7,062 nt of DNA from JBBRRP01 sp038251425 (GTDB taxonomy: Bacteria > Myxococcota_A > Polyangia > Polyangiales > Polyangiaceae): NCBI GenBank assembly GCA_038251425.1, contig JBBSBI010000250.1:1-7062 (forward strand). The letters run 5' to 3'. The position numbers and the translations under genes were made by a program. Positions 5,077-7,062 of this stretch are shown in pieces (within the stretch, counting starts at the first letter, position 1; each line of letters opens with the position of its first letter). The notes under the pieces were generated by a model that searched no databases, had not been told where the DNA came from, and saw only the letters and a list, made by a program, of their open reading frames with translations.

Positions 5077-5772
5077 ATGAGTCGAACCTTGTTTCTTGGC
5101 CTTGGCTTGCTTCCTCTCTTGTTGGCGAGCAGTTCCTGCTCCGAAGACGCCAGCAATGCAGGCCCAACTGGTGGGGTATTAACTGGTACTGGTGGTCGCA
5201 CCTCCGGCGGCGCTCCGGGTTCTGGGGGCACTGCTAACGCTGGAGGCTCCAAGCCGAGCGGTGGCACAGGTGGAGGTGGCGCGATTGGTAGCGGAGCAAC
5301 CGGGGGCGCAACGAATAGCGGTGGTGCGGCTGGTAGCGTGATGTGCAGTTCGGGTGCCACGGTTCCAGACCTCACGAACTGCGACACCGCCAAAGTTGCG
5401 GCCTTCTTCAAGGCTGGGAAAAAGTGTGAGGGTTGTCACTTTTCCCCGGACGATCCTAATGATTTTACCGTGAACAAGCTGCACGAGTTCGACACCGAAG
5501 AGGGTCTGAACGTGCTTGTAGGCAGGATTACCAGGAGAGTCGCGTTTGTCGATTGCGGGACAAAGACACTGGTTGAGCCAGGCAATGCAGAGGCGAGCCT
5601 CATGTATTTAAAGCTCAAGGGCGCCCCTCCAAATTGTGGAGTACAAATGCCCAAGCCGGAAGGGAATCGCCCGCAGTGTTCGCTAACGGCAGACGAACTC
5701 AAGTGTGTCGCGGACTGGATCAATGGGCTTCCACCTAACGGCGCTGGCGGTCAGGGCGGCACCGCCAACTGA
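5077..5772 (+). CDS. Lipoprotein with single-haem cytochrome c-like domain
   Basis: A 231-residue product. A signal peptide (MSRTLFLGLGLLPLLLASSSC) ends at probable lipidation Cys21; the SSSC lipobox is loose. A Gly/Thr/Ser/Ala-rich linker of about 60 residues (29-88) follows, typical of secreted Myxococcota proteins. The C-terminal domain has CEGCH (117-121) for covalent haem c, a SLMYLKLKGAPP segment and QMPKPEG, where Met191 is a plausible distal haem ligand. It ends LTADELKCVADWINGLPP, the usual closing helix of small cytochromes c. Six further cysteines in the domain (90, 102, 160, 187, 201, 210) could form disulphides. An electron-transfer role at the outer membrane is inferred. ATG 5077 is chosen because it starts exactly at the signal peptide; there is no clear ribosome site, and the frame upstream is transposase debris. 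It may partner the DUF1592/DUF1552 operon at the other side of the inserted region. Confidence 0.85.
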   Translation: MSRTLFLGLGLLPLLLASSSCSEDASNAGPTGGVLTGTGGRTSGGAPGSGGTANAGGSKPSGGTGGGGAIGSGATGGATNSGGAAGSVMCSSGATVPDLTNCDTAKVAAFFKAGKKCEGCHFSPDDPNDFTVNKLHEFDTEEGLNVLVGRITRRVAFVDCGTKTLVEPGNAEASLMYLKLKGAPPNCGVQMPKPEGNRPQCSLTADELKCVADWINGLPPNGAGGQGGTAN

Positions 5773-5849
5773 AGTTGGGAGCCTTCCTTTTTGCGGGCGC
5801 GAGAAAGAAACGAGCGGCAGCGTATCGAAGAATGGGTGACGTCGGGCGC

Positions 5850-6620
5850 TCACTCTACAGCAGGGCACGGTAGCACGCCGAACACTTCAAACTGCTTTCG
5901 GTCAAAACGCAGAAAGGCGCGGGTCAAGAAAGATTTGCGGCTCAGTTCTACGTGCGTGGCTGTCACGATGCACTGCCAGGTTTCAAAATCGCGAGGTTGG
6001 GATTCAGCGAATGCTTTGGGCGAAATGATGACGACGTTCACGCCCGGTGGTTCGCGACCTGAAATATAACGTACAGCTTCAACGCCAGCGGCACGCAACC
6101 TGTGGCCGAGTGCTTGTGAATCGTAATAGGTGGTTGATGAAGAAATACGATCGCTGTGCTCTAGGAATGGCGGCTGTGTGAGATCAACGCCGCGATGGGT
6201 CCGCACTCCAACACGGAATAAGGAGAGCTCCAGGGTGAGCGGTGTCAGTGCCGCGCGCGTGCCTTCCAAGAAAAGCAGGCGATAATAGGCAACCTCAGCG
6301 AAAGCAGTCCGAGGCCGGAGCGAGCCATACCAGAGCCCCCCTTCGGCGCGCGTCCCAAAACGCGACCCGTGCTTGAGCGGGGGATAGCGAAACGGCGTGG
6401 TGAGCAGGAAGTGAAGCGACCTTCGTTCATCGAAGAGGGTGAGCGGTGGTTTAATTGACTCGATGAGTTGTTCAAGAATTTGCTGGTCGCTGTCCGAGCT
6501 CACGAGTTTTCGCGTGGCGATCAAGTGCTGTGTCTCGACAACGCGCCACACGCTTCCCCCTAGCCGACGTATCTGCGCTTTGCCTTTGCAGGCCGCCCAG
6601 ATGTCCGAGGCTTTCGTCAC
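5850..6620 (-). CDS. RES-domain toxin (Res of a Res-Xre system)
   Basis: A 256-residue product. The RES domain occupies about 75-215: SRFGTRAEGGLWYGSL (86-101, with Arg87 and Tyr98), TAFAEVAYYR (105-114, Glu109), then YYDSQALGHRLRAAGVEAVRY and SGREPPGVNVVII (165-199, Ser187 and Asn195). These are the Arg, Tyr, Glu and Ser positions that define the family. Characterised RES toxins degrade cellular NAD+ as phosphorylases or hydrolases with an ADP-ribosyltransferase-like fold. The first 70 residues and last 40 lie outside the core. The start is GTG 6620, with GGGAGGG 6 nt upstream. It follows the antitoxin gene by 20 nt in the same operon, the usual antitoxin-first order. It converges on the cytochrome lipoprotein gene with a 77-nt gap, in which I see no clear terminator hairpin. 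Confidence 0.92.
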   Translation of the reverse strand: MTKASDIWAACKGKAQIRRLGGSVWRVVETQHLIATRKLVSSDSDQQILEQLIESIKPPLTLFDERRSLHFLLTTPFRYPPLKHGSRFGTRAEGGLWYGSLRPRTAFAEVAYYRLLFLEGTRAALTPLTLELSLFRVGVRTHRGVDLTQPPFLEHSDRISSSTTYYDSQALGHRLRAAGVEAVRYISGREPPGVNVVIISPKAFAESQPRDFETWQCIVTATHVELSRKSFLTRAFLRFDRKQFEVFGVLPCPAVE

Positions 6621-6626
6621 CAGGCA

Positions 6627-6633
6627 CCCTCCC
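6627..6633 (-). promoter_or_regulatory. Ribosome binding site of the RES toxin
   Basis: GGGAGGG on the minus strand, 6 nt before GTG 6620. This strong Shine-Dalgarno sequence fixes the GTG start in the short gap after the antitoxin stop (6641-6643). Confidence 0.7.
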
Positions 6634-6640
6634 GATCACT

Positions 6641-7051
6641 TCATACCCTGCCGCCCAGAGCATCTAAATATTCGGCTACGTGTACTAGGCCGTCTACTCG
6701 CTTCAACAACCTAAGAGGAATTCCGCCAAGGTGCGCATTCTCCGCGCGCAGCCAAAGCACCGCCTTTTCGCTACTGCCACCCACGAGCGCATCCAGACTT
6801 CGAAAGATACGAAGCAGCAGCAATGCTAGCTCACCCTCTTTACTCTTTGGATCGATCGTTCGTGAGCGACCGAGCCGGGAAAGCGAGGCCTCGCTAACTC
6901 CTAACACCACGCTCAATTCTTTTTGCGAGAGGCTCCACTCCTCAGCAAGCCGGCGCACCGCCTGCGTGAGCACACGCCGCTCATCGACCGCGGAAGCGGA
7001 TGGTGTGAGCGACGGCTGCATCAAATGAAAGATAGGTTGGGATTCTTGCAT
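6641..7051 (-). CDS. Xre/MbcA/ParS-type antitoxin of the RES toxin
   Basis: A helix-turn-helix protein of 136 residues from ATG 7051. The Xre-like domain is at about 28-66 (LSQKELSVVLGVSEASLSRL is the DNA-reading part). The C-terminal toxin-binding domain (DUF2384 type, about 78-136) contains the characteristic AENAHLGGIPLRLLKRVDGL and ends HVAEYLDALGGRV. In this family the C-terminal residues enter and block the RES active site, while the Xre domain represses the operon. It is followed 20 nt later by the RES toxin. The 5' end is uncertain: a TTG at 7057 is in frame, the frame is open to the window edge, and no ribosome site is visible for 7051. The true start may lie outside the window, and the operon promoter is not included. 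Another in-frame ATG is at 7021. Confidence 0.88.
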   Translation of the reverse strand: MQESQPIFHLMQPSLTPSASAVDERRVLTQAVRRLAEEWSLSQKELSVVLGVSEASLSRLGRSRTIDPKSKEGELALLLLRIFRSLDALVGGSSEKAVLWLRAENAHLGGIPLRLLKRVDGLVHVAEYLDALGGRV

Positions 7052-7062
7052 CTGCAAGGGCC

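Noticed and set aside
5016..5411. 131-codon minus-strand frame, proline-rich, opposite the lipoprotein gene
   Set aside because: Its Pro/Ala repeats are the mirror of the Gly-rich linker codons on the plus strand. It is a shadow frame.
5773..5849. Bidirectional terminator between the converging lipoprotein and RES genes
   Set aside because: There is a short T run (CCTTTTT), but no stable stem with matching arms could be found by eye.
1..7062. tRNA, rRNA, CRISPR array or riboswitch
   Set aside because: No cloverleaf-like set of arms, rRNA core sequence, regularly spaced repeat or known aptamer core was seen on either strand.

Overview
The window looks like chromosomal DNA from a myxobacterium-like member of the Myxococcota (Polyangia type). 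The evidence is a DUF1592-family/DUF1552 gene pair, Gly/Ser/Thr-rich linkers just after lipoprotein signal peptides, and secreted c-type haem proteins. By eye the GC content is moderate for that group. The taxonomic call is an inference from gene content, not a measurement.

Layout. (1) Positions 1-3103, minus strand: a two-gene operon. A DUF1587/1595/1592/1588/1585 lipoprotein-like protein with one CxxCH haem site (3103 to 1343) is followed by a Tat-exported DUF1552 protein (1304 to beyond position 1). (2) Positions 3104-3300: a short divergent leader holding a doubtful 58-codon ORF and an 11-bp inverted repeat. (3) Positions 3302-4013, plus strand: a type II toxin-antitoxin operon of ribbon-helix-helix antitoxin and PIN-domain (VapC-type) toxin. 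Its promoter carries two CCTCA-N5-TGAGG palindromes spaced 22 bp apart. (4) Positions 4010-5076: a degraded mobile-DNA zone. It has the C-terminal remnant of an IS91-type transposase abutting the VapC stop, a 64-bp imperfect hairpin, a possible 43-aa acidic ORF, and a second shorter remnant of the same transposase tail. (5) Positions 5077-5772, plus strand: a lipoprotein with a Gly-rich linker and a single-haem cytochrome c-like domain. (6) Positions 5850-7051, minus strand: a second toxin-antitoxin module, an Xre/MbcA/ParS-type antitoxin followed by a RES-domain toxin.

How the parts may work together. The outer parts read as an envelope system: two haem-binding lipoproteins and a Tat substrate related to the DUF1501/alkaline-phosphatase-like group. 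Paralogues of these families are common in Myxococcota and Planctomycetes, but their reaction is not established. The middle and right parts are accessory: two unrelated toxin-antitoxin modules and transposase debris. The likeliest history is that the VapBC and IS91 material was inserted between the DUF1592/DUF1552 operon and the cytochrome lipoprotein gene. That is an inference.
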